A DNA stretch of 64,000 bases from Cyanophora paradoxa (Eukaryota > Glaucocystophyceae > Cyanophorales > Cyanophoraceae), in NCBI GenBank assembly GCA_004431415.1, contig QPMI01000533.1:186001-250000 (forward strand), written 5' to 3'. Below are positions 63,321-64,000 of the stretch, in pieces. Position 1 is the first letter of the stretch; each line of letters begins with the position of its first letter. The notes beneath the pieces were generated by a model. It ran no database searches and had not been told where the DNA came from. It saw only the letters and a program-made list of their open reading frames with translations. Position numbers and translations under genes: made by a program.

Positions 63321-64000
63321 ATGACCGAGTACAATCGGGTCCAGCTACCAATCTACTCGCTGGGCTCCCCAGCCATCCATATGAGACAGCACGAAGTAAG
63401 CGATGCCGTTGCTGGATTTGAGTCCACTGAGCGTCCAAACTCAACTAATGCATTTGATCAGCGATCAGTTATTCGGTGTAAAGAATTGCGTGCAGATAAA
63501 AACTCTGGAGTTGTCAAAACGACTCGATTACTAGTTACAAATGCCAATTTCTCACAGCCCATAACAGGGGGAGTTGATTCATATAGTGTTGACCTTCGAA
63601 GCATAAACTATGATCAAAACACTGCTGCCCTCACTGTGCGCTCCGGAGGAGCAGCTATTACCGGAGCCTGCCGAGTAAGTGGAGGGCTATCATCATCAAT
63701 TTCCATCAATGATGTACCGGACTTTTCAGTAGAAAATGTCGAAAATCGTAAACGAGTTCGAATGTACGTACCTTGCTGTGACCTCCCCTATGCACAAGCA
63801 CTAGTAGAAGTTGAGATAACAATAGCTAATTCAAGTACACCAAATGGTCTTGATGGTGAGAGGTTGCTTTCAAACAGAGAAATCCCCAAGGCACTTCAAT
63901 CGCTCTGTCAAGATCAAAATGATCAAATAGGTCATGTTTACACGTTCTTTGTACAGGGTCTAGGACACGCAGGACGGGGATACGTAGTTCGTAATATCAA
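63321..64000 (+). CDS. Unknown protein, 3'-partial at window edge
   Basis: An uninterrupted frame from the ATG at 63321 (MTEYNRVQLPIYSLGSPAIH) runs off the window after 226 codons. It is beta-rich (TTRLLVTNANFSQPITGG, RVRMYVPCCDLPYAQALVEV) and resembles a virion or attachment protein in composition. CTATTAA abuts the ATG, so late expression is likely. No domain is recognised in the visible part. Confidence 0.65.
   Translation, partial: MTEYNRVQLPIYSLGSPAIHMRQHEVSDAVAGFESTERPNSTNAFDQRSVIRCKELRADKNSGVVKTTRLLVTNANFSQPITGGVDSYSVDLRSINYDQNTAALTVRSGGAAITGACRVSGGLSSSISINDVPDFSVENVENRKRVRMYVPCCDLPYAQALVEVEITIANSSTPNGLDGERLLSNREIPKALQSLCQDQNDQIGHVYTFFVQGLGHAGRGYVVRNI

Larger units (their letters stand above)
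43791..64000 (+). mobile_element. Polinton/Maverick-type integrated virus, right end outside window
   Basis: At least 14 tightly packed genes, several overlapping by a few bases, encode the defining set: protein-primed polymerase B, retrovirus-like integrase, A32-like ATPase and a candidate jelly-roll capsid protein. GC content drops and the host's palindromic words and C-rich introns disappear. The left boundary is set near 43,791 (AGTGTTGTAT), where host-like GC-rich DNA ends. The real end could be up to about 270 bp further right, because no matching right terminus is visible. Confidence 0.85.

Overview
The window joins two very different pieces of DNA. Positions 1 to about 43,790 are nuclear DNA of a GC-rich eukaryote. 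Genes there are cut into many short exons by C-rich introns, mostly 50-110 bp, with GT-AG and some GC-AG ends. The gene types (two F-box genes, a receiver domain, organellar ribosomal protein bS16, a kelch/FN3 secreted protein, an ABCG transporter) fit a unicellular alga or related protist; the lineage cannot be fixed from the sequence. The spacers are packed with short self-complementary words (TCATGATCATGA, CTATAGCTATAG, CATATGCATG) and homopolymer G or C tracts. From about 43.8 kb to the window edge the DNA is less GC-rich, nearly intron-free, tightly packed and viral.

Host part, left to right: 3' end of a receiver-domain gene (104-700, +); about 5 kb of repeat-rich spacer; a small F-box gene (5790-6745, +); bS16 (7958-7267, -); an acidic unknown gene (9140-10690, +); a large F-box/leucine-rich gene (11241-14253, +); a multi-pass membrane protein (15493-18897, +); a spacer with a TA-flanked MITE (20138-20402); an unknown gene with a 1.4 kb AT-rich intron (21222-25832, +); a secreted kelch/FN3 protein (30861-26160, -); a type I membrane glycoprotein (36772-32797, -); and an ABCG transporter (42442-37809, -). 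Host CDS spans cover introns; exon boundaries are given in the evidence where I could read them.

Viral part: a Polinton/Maverick-type integrated virus that leaves the window at its right side. Genome replication and integration genes come first: protein-primed family B DNA polymerase and a retrovirus-like DDE integrase. Small nuclease-associated and zinc-ribbon proteins follow. The virion block holds an A32-like packaging ATPase, a candidate double-jelly-roll major capsid protein and two related candidate minor capsid genes, one frameshifted. Beyond it come a patatin-like phospholipase and a 1930-residue phage-like fibre protein ending in a self-cleaving S74 chaperone, then two further small or partial genes.

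Most of the candidate virion genes carry an AT-rich TATA-like motif directly abutting the start codon, suggesting a shared late promoter. Two divergent gene pairs share only about 25 bp between start codons. The most novel part is the adsorption and entry module: a mosaic S74 fibre back to back with a patatin lipase in a Polinton. The right terminus, and possibly a maturation protease, lie outside the window.
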